Assembly: GCA_964030475.1 (NCBI GenBank)
Contig: CAXIPT010000004.1
Coordinates: 698,437-762,436 of the forward strand
Direction: 5' to 3'
DNA: 64,000 nt
Source: Tethya wilhelma
Taxonomy: Eukaryota; Porifera; Demospongiae; Tethyida; Tethyidae
Under the pieces are notes generated by a model. The model had not been told where the DNA came from. It made no database searches and saw only the letters and a program-made list of their open reading frames with translations. Of this stretch, positions 10,358-21,865 are shown piece by piece. Positions within the stretch are counted from its first letter, which is position 1, and every line of letters begins with the position of its first letter. Position numbers and translations under genes: made by a program.

Positions 10358-13300
10358 TTAATCCTGAATTAATGGGATAGATAATTTTTTATTACAATTC
10401 TCCACATGAGCTTGAAACTCTCTTGCCTCACCAACTCGGAAAGTCTTCTCACATACTGGACACACAAAATCAGGACTGTATGGAAGTTCAGAAACGGTTG
10501 AGGCTCGATATCGATACATAGCTGTTAACACATCTTTACTGGTTTGCTTATTCAAGCTATATTTGATAGGAGTGGGAGGTGTACTAAGTGCCTTAGTGAG
10601 TTGTCTATGTGGCCTACTAATAGTAGGTTCTTCTTCACTAGATTGTTGGGTAACTGAGAGACATGGATTGCTTTGGGCTCTGGAAAGTGGAAAATCAGTG
10701 CCAAGAATTGTCGCTAGAGGAAATGGTTTATCGCTTAGGGCACTTATAGGAGGAGTGTCATGACTGCCAGTGAGTGTCTAAAAATTTGAAAGGGACATAG
10801 ATTAATTTTTGTCACTTGAAATGAATAACTCAAATAATCATAAAATTCTAGTTTTCTAACGTACAGTTACTTGGACTTCCAGATTACCACAAAGTTGAAC
10901 CAGCTGTTGGTACTGCTTCTCCACCTTTAGTCTTAAGCCTTGTTCTTTCTGGAGCTCTGCAGATGTGTGTTCCAGGCTTGCTTTGAGTTCCTTCAGCTCA
11001 TGGAGAAGGGCTTTATTTTTCTCCATGTAACTATCAGTTTCACTCGCAAAAGTTTGAGCCTATTATTGACAGACCACATCATGTACACTTAATATTGTCA
11101 GCAATACTGAATTTTTCAGCCAATTATTTAATGCGGCTTCTTTTGAATTAATTCATGTATGTATGTTTGGTGTTTGACAGGCCTACCTGTTTCTGATGTA
11201 ATTCAGTCCGTTCTAAGCTTGAACTCAGTTCGTCTTTGTATTGAGTTATCATCTCGTAATACTCATTTCCTTGCTCATTGTACAAATGTACCTCATCCTG
11301 CCATATTAATTATGTACAAACAATGGTATTATATAAAGGAACTGTGTCACTATTATAGTTAACTAAAAATAGAAATTGTGACATTTTTGGTCCAAAATTG
11401 TGATTGTTTGTGTACTGCCGCATTTGTTACTACTGGCGTAATAATAACTACAAGAAGTGTGGCTCACTTCGCTTGCCACGCTCCTTGCATGTGTATGAAG
11501 CATACTTATGTTTACTGCTAGATGTATGCAAACACAGACATCTGCATAGTATAAGCTAATAGCTGGGCATTGATAACTATGTGGTTAGTTTTTATTACCA
11601 ACTGTGTACCTCCGCATAAGTGCACTTAAAATAATTGTAAGGTTCCTGGTCGTGTTTGATACTTTTAGCAAATTCCTGTCTACTATTTAGTGACACAGTT
11701 CCTTTAATACCATTACAAGTGAACTCATAGAGATACTTCTGAAGGAACAACGATGAAGCTATAAATACACTTTGAGTATCCATAACTTCCTGGAAAATTA
11801 TCCTTCATTTACTCTAGCTAGTGCATGCTTTATATTATAATAATGTAATTACTATGTACATGCATACGTACCTGCAGATCTTTTACTTTTTTCTGTAATT
11901 TATTAAGAGTCTTGTTGTTGTCTTGCTGGACAGCTGCCATCTGTTCTTTGTGCTCTCGTTCGGTTTCTTCAAGTCTTCTTCTTAAAGTGTTTCTCTCTCT
12001 AGTAACTTTGTCGAGTTTATTGTAAAGCATTTCCAATTCTTGAACAAGCAGTTTCTCCTTGTGTATATAAAGATAGTGGGAACATTTTAGTTATGTTCAT
12101 GCACTTAAAAAAATTTATTAATACCTTAAAGACACTATTATTGCAGGTACTAATTTTAGCGATTTTAGTGCATAAGCCTATTTCTGCCAATTTTGAGTAC
12201 TGTCCAAAATTGATTTCCAAGGAAAAATAATTCGTATAAATAGAAAAGAAATTTGTTAGTGAGTGTGTCCACTTCAGTTTTACTCTCGCCGCTATCAGAC
12301 CCTGAGCACAGTTCCTCCAGTATCTAAATTAAAGGTTGGAAGAAAGCAGGAATTGCAGGGATACTGGATGGAACTATTGTTCTCCCTCCTGAAGATCCTT
12401 TTTGAAGATATCTCTTGAGAATAGTGATAACTCTGAGAGTAATGATACATGACATTGTAGCTATAGTATTGTATTGTTTTCCCTGTGCATATCACTGTTG
12501 AACTTTCTAATAATATCTGAAAGTAAGAATGATGGTAAACGCTCTGAATTCGCTAAAATTAATACCCCCCAAATCCAATATCCTTTAAATCCGCTAAAAT
12601 TAGTAATAGTGTCCTTAAGGTAGATGCTCATCACTATTGTAACATTATTGTTAAATTAATATTTACCTTTTTATCGATCTTTTCTGGGTGCTTTGTGCAC
12701 AGTTCTTGTAGCTTTGTCATCAACTCACAAGCATTAGGCCTCTTGGATGGGTCATTTTCAAGACACTTGGTTATAAGGGAATACATGCAATGGTCACGCC
12801 CAACTTTATCAAGTGAAGGCTGGTGTTTCTTGCTACCAGATCGTTTAAACCAGGCCTTACGTTCAGTCTGGACAGGTGTATCAGATTCCTCCTGGTTTAT
12901 TGTAACTAGTGAGAGATTACCGAACGAAAATATGTCAAACTTTGGTGTACATTCTGACAAATCAGTAGCTTCAGGCGGCATGTACATTGAACTCCCGGGA
13001 GCATCTCTTTGCTCACTGACAGCCAACAATGCTTGTTGCGTGAGTAATTTTGCTACACCTAGGTCAGCAATTTTGGCTCTATAATCATTTGAAAGTAGAA
13101 CATTGTGAGCAGTAAGTTCACCATGAACCACTGGCGGATCATTGGTGTGGAGATAGTCAAGACCACTTGCAACATCTAAGAGGATTGAGAGTTTGATAGG
13201 CAGTGGGAAGAGAGGGTGAGATTCAAGAAATGACGATAAATCATAGGGTAGATGTTCCATTATCAGCGATAGTTCACTTTGCAAACTCCCATAATGAACA

Positions 13301-13557
13301 CCAACAAAGCTGACGATGTTTGGATGTCTGAGACGACTCAGTGTAATGCATTCATGATGAAACTTCTGATTTATGTCTTGTTTATCTAAACCTTCTGCAA
13401 GGGCTTCATGAAGTCTCTTGGCAATGTGTAATTTACCATCCACAGTCACCTGGTATCTAACTCCGTACTGCCCATCTCCAGGTTCTTTAAAGTCTGGCAG
13501 TCCTTCCACATTATTGAGAACAGGAGCTAGCTCATCTTTACGTTCGGAAGCCTCCAT
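10358..13557 (-). CDS. Kinase gene 4: pseudokinase, coiled coil, one UBZ-type zinc finger
   Basis: Exons 13557-12667 (kinase), 12057-11872, 11297-11187, 11059-10871 (or to 10865 if the stronger GTACGT donor is used) and 10777-10358, all phase 0, giving about 600 residues. The kinase fold is kept (GDGQYG 27-32, lysine 47, HEC in helix C, DLG 165-167, PPE), but the catalytic loop reads HGELTAHN: the HRD aspartate is glutamate and the arginine is glycine, so little or no phosphotransfer is expected. The tail has TPP motifs and one finger, CPVC-x14-H-x3-C, near the C terminus. The first intron holds a transposon-like insertion (12120-12623). The gene pairs with gene 5 as a tandem duplicate. A scaffold or allosteric role is inferred. 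Confidence 0.82.
11321..11715. repeat. Inverted repeat in intron of kinase gene 4
   Basis: About 32 bp around 11322-11357 (AATGGTATTA..AAGGAACTGTG..) recur inverted at about 11683-11714, with about 330 bp between. No terminal target duplication was found. Possibly a decayed MITE. Confidence 0.45.
12120..12623. mobile_element. MITE-like element with TA flanks in first intron of kinase gene 4
   Basis: The left end reads TACCTTAAAGACACTATTA with CTAATTTTAGCG shortly after; the right end, inverted, reads TACCTTAAGGACACTATTA followed by CTAATTTTAGCGG. TA borders both ends, as expected of a Tc1/mariner-type target duplication. About 500 bp, no coding capacity seen. Confidence 0.55.
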
Positions 13558-13797
13558 TATCGTTGTTCTTTAATTAACGCACATGTAGCTGCATTCGATC
13601 GAGCTAGAGACACTCCCACTTATTGCGCGTGTTGAACGTTGGGTGGGAATGAATCTAGACATGATCCGACAATGATTTTAGTTAAAATTGCTGCTTTGGT
13701 ATGCATATCTAGACCTATTTGCATAGCTGTTTCTCGATATCAGTTGATAAACTTTTTACCTTTATACCTGTATTGAAGTGCTTCATGGACCTTATAC

Positions 13798-13807
13798 GCA
13801 TGCGCAC
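13798..13807. promoter_or_regulatory. NRF-1-like site upstream of kinase gene 4
   Basis: CGCATGCGCA about 240 bp before the ATG at 13557, in a promoter stretch (about 13600-13850) that is recognisably duplicated before gene 5 (about 16490-16710). Confidence 0.55.
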
Positions 13808-13879
13808 GCCTATCATATCTATAGATCTAGATAGGAAAAATTGCTAAAATTGAGACAATGTCATGCCTTATAAACACTG

Positions 13880-14245
13880 AGGCTATAAGGGTGTTCCATT
13901 TACATTGACTTTGTGAATAACCCCATGTGCTCCATTTCCAGCCATGTTAATACTGTTGGTGGTGATATCTTTATACTCAATAATGTGGAGGGGCAAATAG
14001 AAGATGGTGAAAAGGGCCATTTTGAATGTATATAATCATAGTAGAATTATTCACTGTCATGCACAAGCAGAAGCTACTCTCACACTCCTACCATACGTAT
14101 TCCACTCATTTTTATTTAGCTATACACATGCATGCACTGTCTGTTGCGCGGTTACAAGAAGAACAACAAAGCAACAATCTTTCAACTCAACTCTTACAAT
14201 AACAATCATTGGAACTCAAGAGTTAATCCTGAATTAATGGGATAG
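13880..14245 (-). pseudogene. Relic of the 5' end and promoter of kinase gene 3
   Basis: On the minus strand the stretch around 13885-13945 reads a glycine-loop fragment (GNGAHGVIHKVNVNG, then a stop) closest to gene 3. Further upstream, AAGGGCCATTTTGAATG near 14015 mirrors the gene 3 start-codon context, and 14150-14248 matches 10280-10385, including the shared phrase before the zinc-finger exon. It is the leftover of the duplication that made gene 5 from gene 4, with the neighbouring gene 3 front end carried along and then lost. Confidence 0.65.
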
Positions 14246-14248
14246 ATA

Positions 14249-16435
14249 TTATTTACCCTTGCAATTCTTCTTATGAGTTTGAAACCTTTGTCTCTCACGA
14301 ACTCCAAAAGTCTCCTCACATATTGGACATACAAAATATTTATCAGGATTGTAAGGACGTTCAGTGAGAGTAGAAGCTCGTGGTCGATACCTATCCTTGG
14401 TTTGCTTGTTCAAGCAGTGCTCATCAGGAGTGGGTGGTGTATTAAATTGTTTGTTTAGTTTTGATTCTTCCTCACTCAGTTGTTCAGTGACTGGGAAACA
14501 CGGGTTGCTTTTGGTTCTGTAAAGTGGGAAATCTGAAAGTGTGGCCTTAACTCTCAATGGAGAAAGTGGTTTATCACTCAAAGGACTTGTAGGAGGTGTG
14601 TCATATCCAAGTGCCTGAACCAAAAGAGACATGCATATTGTTGAACGTTAACTTGAAATGACTAAAATGATGATAATCATTGTGAAGTCGTGCATACTGA
14701 GTCTCAGACTTATATTATACTAGCTTATAACAACGTACAGTCAATTGAACTTCCAAGTTATCATAAACTTGAGATAGCCGCAGGTAATGTTTCTCCACCT
14801 TTAGTTTTAAGCTTTGTTCGTTCTCGAGCTCTGCAGGTGTGTGTTCCGTGCCTGCTTTGAGTTCTTCATTCAGTTCATGGTCAAGGGTTTCCTTTTTCTT
14901 CATATCGCTATCATCTTCACTGGCAAAATTTTGAACCAGCGTTGACTGCAATTACAATCGCCATCATATCATTTATTCAGTATGATAATAATTATTATTC
15001 TTAGCGTTCGCAATTGGCAGACCTATAGTACTATATATACCTGTTTCTTATGTAATTCAATATGTTCCAGCTCATCTCTGTACTGGGATATCATCTCGTA
15101 GTACTGATTTCCTAGCTCATTGTACAGCTGAGTCTCCTCCTGCCATATTTGCACATAAACACATTGTCAATAGTAAAATAGTTATACACAATGTAGATGT
15201 ATGAACTTATGCACTCAAGTGAATGGAAAGATTAAAATTAATACTGATGCATTAATATATGTCTATAGAAGTACAAGCATACCTTCAGGTTTTTAAATTC
15301 TTTCCGAAGAGCTGCCATCTGTTCTTTGTGTTTTCGCTCAGTTTCCTCAAGTGTCTTTCTAAAGGTATTTCTCTCTCTTGTCACTTTGTTAAGTTTACTG
15401 TAGAGTAGTTCCAATTCTTGAGCAAACAGTGTCTCCTTGAGAGTGCAAGGAAACCATTGATTTAATGGCATGCAATAAGTATAATAGCATAACAATAAAA
15501 TTTACCTTGCCATCAATCTTTGCCGGGTACTTTTTACAACGTTTAAGCAATTTTCTTGTCAATTCACCAGCATTAGGTCTTTTGGTCGGGTCATCATCGA
15601 GACATTTGGTAATAAGAGAATGCATGCAATGTTCGTGTCCAACTTTTTCAAGTGCATACTTGAGCTTCTTTGTTCGAGGACTTTCTTTTGTGCTACCAGG
15701 CCTTTTAAACCAGCTTAAGGCCTTATTATGTTCCATTTTGACAGGCATATCAGATTCCTCCTGGTTTATTGTAACTAGTGAGAGATTACCAAACGAAAAT
15801 ATGTCAAACTTTGGTGTACGATTTGAACTCTCTGACAAATCTGTGGCCTCTGGTGGCATGTACATTGAACTTCCACGAGTATTTCTCCTTTCATTGACAG
15901 CCGTTAATGCTTGTGGCGTGAGTAGCTTTGCTACACCTAGATCAGTAATTTTGGCTCGATAATCTTTTGAAAGTAGAACATTGTGAGCAGTAAGTTCACA
16001 ATGAACTACAGGCGGATCGTTGGTGTGGAGGTAGTCAAGACCATGTGCAACATCTAAGAGGATTGAGAGTTTGATAGGCAGTGGGAAGAGAGGGTGAGAT
16101 TCAAGAAATGACGATAAATCATAGGGTAGATGTTCCATTATCAGCGATAGTTCACTTAGCGAACTCCCATAATGAACACCAACAAAGCTGATGATGTTTG
16201 GATGTTCAAGATGACTCAGTGTAATGCATTCATGGCGAAACTTCTCATTTATGTTTTCTTTATCTGGACCATCTACAAGTGCTTCATGAAGTCTCTTAGC
16301 AATATGTGGTTTACCATCCACAGTCACTTGATATCTAACTCCGTACTGCCCATCTCCAGGTTCTTTGAAGTCTGGCAGTCCTTCCACATTATTGAGAACA
16401 GGAGCTAGCTCATCTTTACGCTTAGAAGCTTCCAT
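14249..16435 (-). CDS. Kinase gene 5: pseudokinase, coiled coil, one UBZ-type zinc finger
   Basis: Exons 16435-15506, 15435-15283, 15139-15041, 14945-14739 and 14614-14249, all phase 0, about 584 residues. A close paralog of gene 4 with the same exon plan. The catalytic loop reads HCELTAHN (145-152): aspartate is replaced by glutamate and arginine by cysteine. The glycine loop GDGQYG, lysine 47 and DLG are kept. The tail has TPPTSP-type motifs and one finger, CPIC-x14-H-x3-C, ending KGK. The donor after EVQ in gene 4 (GTAACT) is mutated here to TTGACT, so the exon must use GTACGT six bases on, which suggests both paralogs use that site. The start MEASKRKDELAP was preferred over an upstream ATG because gene 4 has the same leader. 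Confidence 0.82.
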
Positions 16436-16945
16436 TATCTTTGCACATTGTTCTCTGTCTTGCAAACAGCTGCATTCGATCGAGAGACCCTCCCACTTTT
16501 TGCACGTTGGGGGGGGTTCAATGAATCTACCGAAAATGCTACTATGAATAAAGTTAAAGATCTAATTTCACTTTGATATGCAGATATCTAGACCTATTTG
16601 CATAGCTGCTACTCTAAACAACCTTGATATCAGTTGATAAACGATTTACCTTAGTTCTAAAGAGCCGAAGAGCTTCGTGGTTTACGCATGCGCACGCGTA
16701 GATAGGAAGTTTAACGATCGTACGAACAAGTTTCAGATTCCAGACAACCAGTCATGGGTTCCAAAAGGAAGTCTGTGGCTTTGTTGACAGTTGGAAGTTC
16801 AGTCTTGCTATTGAGTTTCAGACCACATTTGACAGTGCACCTGTAGTGTTAGGTAGTTCCCCGACTGAGTTCATCGCATCATCATCAAGTTGGCAGTCAC
16901 CTCCAAGGTCATCCTCAGACCGCTCTAGTAGCCTACTAACAAATT
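16436..16945. promoter_or_regulatory. Shared divergent promoter of kinase genes 5 and 6
   Basis: A 510-bp gap between two outward-facing start codons. It contains one NRF-1-like CGCATGCGCA (16685-16694) and no clear TATA box. A short upstream reading frame begins at about 16754 before the gene 6 start. Shared control is inferred. Confidence 0.5.
16685..16694. promoter_or_regulatory. NRF-1-like site between kinase genes 5 and 6
   Basis: CGCATGCGCA, about 250 bp from each of the two divergent start codons. Confidence 0.6.
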
Positions 16946-18954
16946 ATGGCAGAAGGTACTAGGAGTGGTGTTGACGATGAGCAGCTTGCTCCCTTTGTTC
17001 TCTCTGATGTTAAAGAGTTGAAAAAACACAGTGCACTAGAAGACAATGAAGCTGGACGTGGTTCTTATGGAGTCATTTATAACGTCACAGTGAATGGTCT
17101 ACCATGTGTTGCAAAGAGAATACACAGTATTTTTGTGGACCAAGTGGAGAACAATGAAGTTATGAAGAAGAAATTCCGTGATGAATGTGTCACCCTGAGC
17201 CGTCTTAAACACCCAAACATTGTCCACTTTGTGGGAGTTTGCAGCAATGCTTTGGATCTCATGCTGATAATGGAGCAACTACCTTCTGATTTATCATTCT
17301 TTCTGGAGTCTCACTCACAAGTTCCCTTGCCTCGTAAACTGGCTATTCTACTAGACGTAGCTCATGGTCTTCTCTACCTTCACTCACACAATCCTCAAAT
17401 TGTTCACAGAGATCTGACATCTCGTAACATTCTTCTAACAAGCGACTGTCGAGCAAAAATTGCTGACCTTGGAGTGGCAAAACTACTCACACCAAAAGCT
17501 TTGATGGCTATTAACAATCACACTAAAGCTCCTGGACAGCCATTGTATATGCCGCCAGAAGCACTGACAGAGAATCCTGAGTGTACTCCGAAAATCGACA
17601 TTTTCTCTTTCGGACATCTTTCACTGTTTGCTATAAACCAGGAAGATACTCAAGTGTTCGAAGTCACTATTACCCCAGAAATGCTCGCACAAGGATCTAT
17701 TCAAATGTCAAAACGAAGACAAGCGCTGGAAAAAGTCAGCGAAAGTCACTGCATGTATTCTCTAATCATTCAGTGTCTTCATGACAAGCCATCCAAAAGA
17801 CCAGAAACTGCTGAGCTTGTAGAGAAATTGCATGAATTATGTGTGAAGTATCCACTTGTTTCCCAGGAAACAGCTGGAGTGAAGGATGTTTGCGAAGTGT
17901 TACAAGACAACAAGGAGCTCCAACTCAAACTGGTCAAGTTTGCCAAAGCTATTGATGGTGAAATAGAACTGAACAAAACCATACTCGCACTTCAAGATCA
18001 CGTAGCGGAATTGACCGATCAGAGAGACAGTGCACAAGCCCAGGTAAATCAATTTAGTACTTTGATATGCAGGGCAGCATACACGGTCATGTAATTTGAT
18101 GCTTTGTTTACAATAATGCTAAGAAGCTTGTTTTTTTTTTTTCAAAACTGCTGACCTCACAACAGTTGTATACTTCATTTTCACATCTATAGGTATTGGT
18201 GTTCAAGCAAGATTTTGCCGATGAGAGAAAAGATAGAGAAGCAGCTCATAGCAAGATTGCCGACTTGGAGAAGGAACTTGTCAAACAGAAAACACTCTTC
18301 AACGACTTAACGATGGACTTCAAACACGAATTATCAATGGCACAGCAAGACAAGGAAGCAGTACAAAAGGAGCTCAAAGAGACCAAGACTGCTTTAGCTG
18401 AAGCAGAAGAGTTGAACAAACAACAGAAAGAAACTGAAGAGTATTGGCGGAAGCAGGCAGCCCAGTTGCAACAAGAAGATAAGTTTTATACGCATACCGC
18501 GAAGTTAGAGGAGCTGCAAGCCCAAAACGCACAACTACAGAAAGATAGTCAGACGAAAGAAAGCCTGGTAAAGCAGCTGAAGAGGGATTTGGATAAGAAG
18601 GTAAAAGAATAATAATTAGTGATTGGATACTAGCTGTAATTGATGCATCATTAGCAAGAACCACCAACAGATTTTGGTAATAATAATATTATTATAATAA
18701 TGTAATTGGAGTCTAGCACTAAAACAACACTAATGAGTCACTAGCTGTGTTTGTATATTATAGATGGTCATAATTTTGGGACAAAATGCAGTAATGACAT
18801 TATAACTTTATTTGTACATAGTTTTATGTTCAACATGTTTGTTGATTCTTGTATTATACACATCATGATTCTGTAGACTAATGAGTTGGAGAAGGTTACG
18901 AAGAAAGTTCAGAAATTGGAAGAAACCCTCAAGACAAGCAAGAAATCAAACTAG
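16946..18954 (+). CDS. Kinase gene 6: TKL-like kinase with coiled coil, no zinc finger
   Basis: Three phase-0 exons (16946-18043, 18193-18600, 18877-18954) give 527 residues. Kinase: GRGSYG 37-42, lysine 57, HRDLTSRN from 154, DLG 174-176, PPE; apparently active. From about residue 320 it is continuous coiled coil, starting in the kinase exon and ending in a basic helix. It is the only family member on the plus strand and the intact counterpart of decayed gene 2: both have VLVFKQDF/VMVYKKDF at the start of the second coil exon and EKVTKKV near the end. The lack of a zinc finger is genuine, because the frame closes with TAG inside a homologous last exon. Likely a dimeric partner of the longer members (inferred). 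Confidence 0.87.
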
Positions 18955-19172
18955 CTATATATTGCTTTTATTACCACTGCACTAGATACAAATTGTATTC
19001 ATGAACTATAGATCTAGAACCAAAGCTATACCTATTTATATATTTATTATATAATAATGATATCTTGAATAATTTTATAATATTAAATAGCTGTTTTTGA
19101 ATTCACACACAATACAATATAAATAATTATATAAAACACATACATACATAATATCATCAACTGTCAGTATCT

Positions 19173-21595
19173 TTAATTCTTCCCCTCACACTGGTTCACG
19201 TGAGCTCTAAACTTCTGAATCTCTCCAATCCTAAATGGTCTGCTGCACATCGGACACACCAAGTTGGGATCAAAAGGGCGATCTGTATTTGTTGCAACAT
19301 CAGTACCTGCGGGCTTAATGTACTGATCAATGATATTCTCAATATCTTCTTGCATAGAGCTCCTCCAATGTTCTTTGCTTGACGATGAAGAGAAAGTTTG
19401 GCCTCTTTGCACCATACTCTGATCTCTAGCATTAATATTGATGTTACCACTATCTATATTGTTGTCAGTGACATGTTGTCTTGGGTTTAAATCTTCCTGC
19501 ATTCGTTCGTCAATGCCTTGAGATTGCGAATCCCCTACCGTTGGAAGTGCTTCAGTTTGGTAGGTGGGAATAGGGTAAGCTGATTGAACTTGGTTAATTT
19601 CTTGAGGAAAATCAATGTTTTCACGATGTGGAGAAACACTTGCCGAATTTACAGGTAGTACAGCACTTCCATTTGACGTATCATGGTTACTTTGACTGTA
19701 GTTTACAGCACTAGACACCGGATGAAAATATTCGTGATGGAGTTCAACATTTGGCTGAAATGGTGCTTGAGCAGATTGGAATAGAGGGATGTTTTGATAG
19801 ATTGGCTGTTGCTGGTGGGGGAGTTCTAGCATGTCTCGTGTGCTTTCATCTCCTGGTTTGTTTGGAACAGTCTCATGTGCATGCTCTTGAGCTTGGACAT
19901 ACTCCTGACTCTTAGCTTGTGATATTTGCTGATCTTGTCCAGGTAGGTGTGCGTTATAAAATTGTTCGTGATCTACAGGTGATTCTCCTTGCGGAACTAG
20001 GTGCACTTCTTGTAGATCTGAATTCACATCTGGTTGTTGAGCAAACAATTGATTCTGTTCACGATGTGTGGATGATTGTTGATAATATTGTACGTGTGGC
20101 AGTTGTGGTTCAACCATGTTGTATGCACGTGGTCGGAAACCATGCTGAATTGGATCGAGACTTGGAACTGATATTTCGGGAGATTGGAATGGGGAGAAAC
20201 GTACGCGCCTTTGATTCGATGAAGTAGGTGAGGAAAGATCACTTGGAGTTGTGCCGGTACCAATGCTTGTGGAAGGGGAAGGTAGATTTACATATAAGGA
20301 GTCGTTTGAAGAAGTGGGAGCATTTGCCAATGGTACAGGTGAGGCTCTGAGGGGTAGGTTCGTAGGTTGGGCTGGCCCACCTGCTGAACTTTGGACCAGT
20401 TCAAGATTGGGAGTGACTAGGTGTAGTTGTTGTTGTTGAGTTCGAAAAGTGGAAGCTCCTTCAGCACTGTGAACAGCTCTTATCGGTAACTTGCTCACGT
20501 CATGCATGTTGTTTGGGGTGCTTTCAACTGATTTGGCATGCTTGAACTCTTGCCTGTCATGTCCGTCGAATTGGTTCTGAAGTTGCCTAGGGATTTCAAT
20601 GGCTGTCGTGGGATACTGGGCCTCTTGTGGGTTTTTTTGCTCCAATTGTTTGTCCTGTGAACAATGGAATGTAAAATAGTGCAAGGTTATCATGTGACTG
20701 TGTACATAATCTAGTTTCCATAGCAGCAAGATATGCTTCACAATCACATTTCCATGGTAACACAGATGTGATCATATGACATGCATAATCTAGTTTCCAT
20801 AGCAACAAGACATGCTCCACAAACGTGATTCAACCATGATTGTTTCCATGGCAACACAGATGTGTCACTCTTAAGAGGTAGCTACACAATTACTATAGTA
20901 AACAAAAATAAAAAGCTAACTTACTTGATCTTCAACAAAATCTTTCAGTAGTTTCACTTGTAGTTGCAGTTCATCCTTTTCAATCTGTAATAGCTGCGTG
21001 TGTGAGTAAATGTACTACGTATTAAACATTGATCTCAAAACACATTATTAAATTCCTTACATTATTCTTTGCCTTCACTTGTGTCAACTCGTCTTCCAAT
21101 GACGCAACTTTAGCAGCAAGTTCCTATAGAAACGAATGGTCATGAACATGCACACATGATGATGAAAATATGCCAATACAGATAGATTTTACCTTGTCAG
21201 TTCTTTCTTGCCCTTTCAAGTCAACAGTCTGCTGGTCAGACGGCTTCTTCTTAAGTTCTTTGTTTTCAGCTGTCAGCCGCTCACACTCGTATCGAAGTAG
21301 CTGAAGTTCCTGCTTAGCTACTTCAACTTCCTGAGCCAGGGCCAGCTGTCGAGTGTACTTGGCTTTCTCAGCATCATGGCGTTCTTTTTGTTGCTCCAGT
21401 TGGTTTTGCAGATCACCTATTTTGCTGTGAGCAGCTTCTCTATCTCTTCTCTCATCATTGAAATCAGATTTAAAGACTTGAACCTTAAATAGTTTGTATA
21501 GTAACAGTGTCATAAAAATAATTATACTATTATGGTACTATATATACAGCTGATTTATAATGTTAATTTTGTGGCATGCAGAGGAGTATAGATCA

Positions 21596-21631
<36 letters not shown>

Positions 21632-21829
21632 CTACGTAACAAATGATAATGGTTGGGTATTTTCTCATGATGTGTTATAATGGTACAGTATGTACAATTC
21701 AAAAATAATCCATTAGTCTTTTTTTCTGCATTCTTACCTGAGCTTGAGTAGCTGCCAGTTCCGTTTTGAGGCCAGCTTTTTCTTTTTCAAGTGTCCCAAT
21801 CTTCTACAATTGCAGCAGTGTGTACATGA

Positions 21830-21865
<36 letters not shown>

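Noticed and set aside
11595..11783. Open frame inside an intron of kinase gene 4
   Set aside because: It overlaps an inverted repeat, has no counterpart in gene 5, and the flanking exons join in phase without it.
21600..21862. Possible CRISPR-like or tandem array
   Set aside because: Only dinucleotide microsatellites; no repeat-spacer structure, and the window is eukaryotic.
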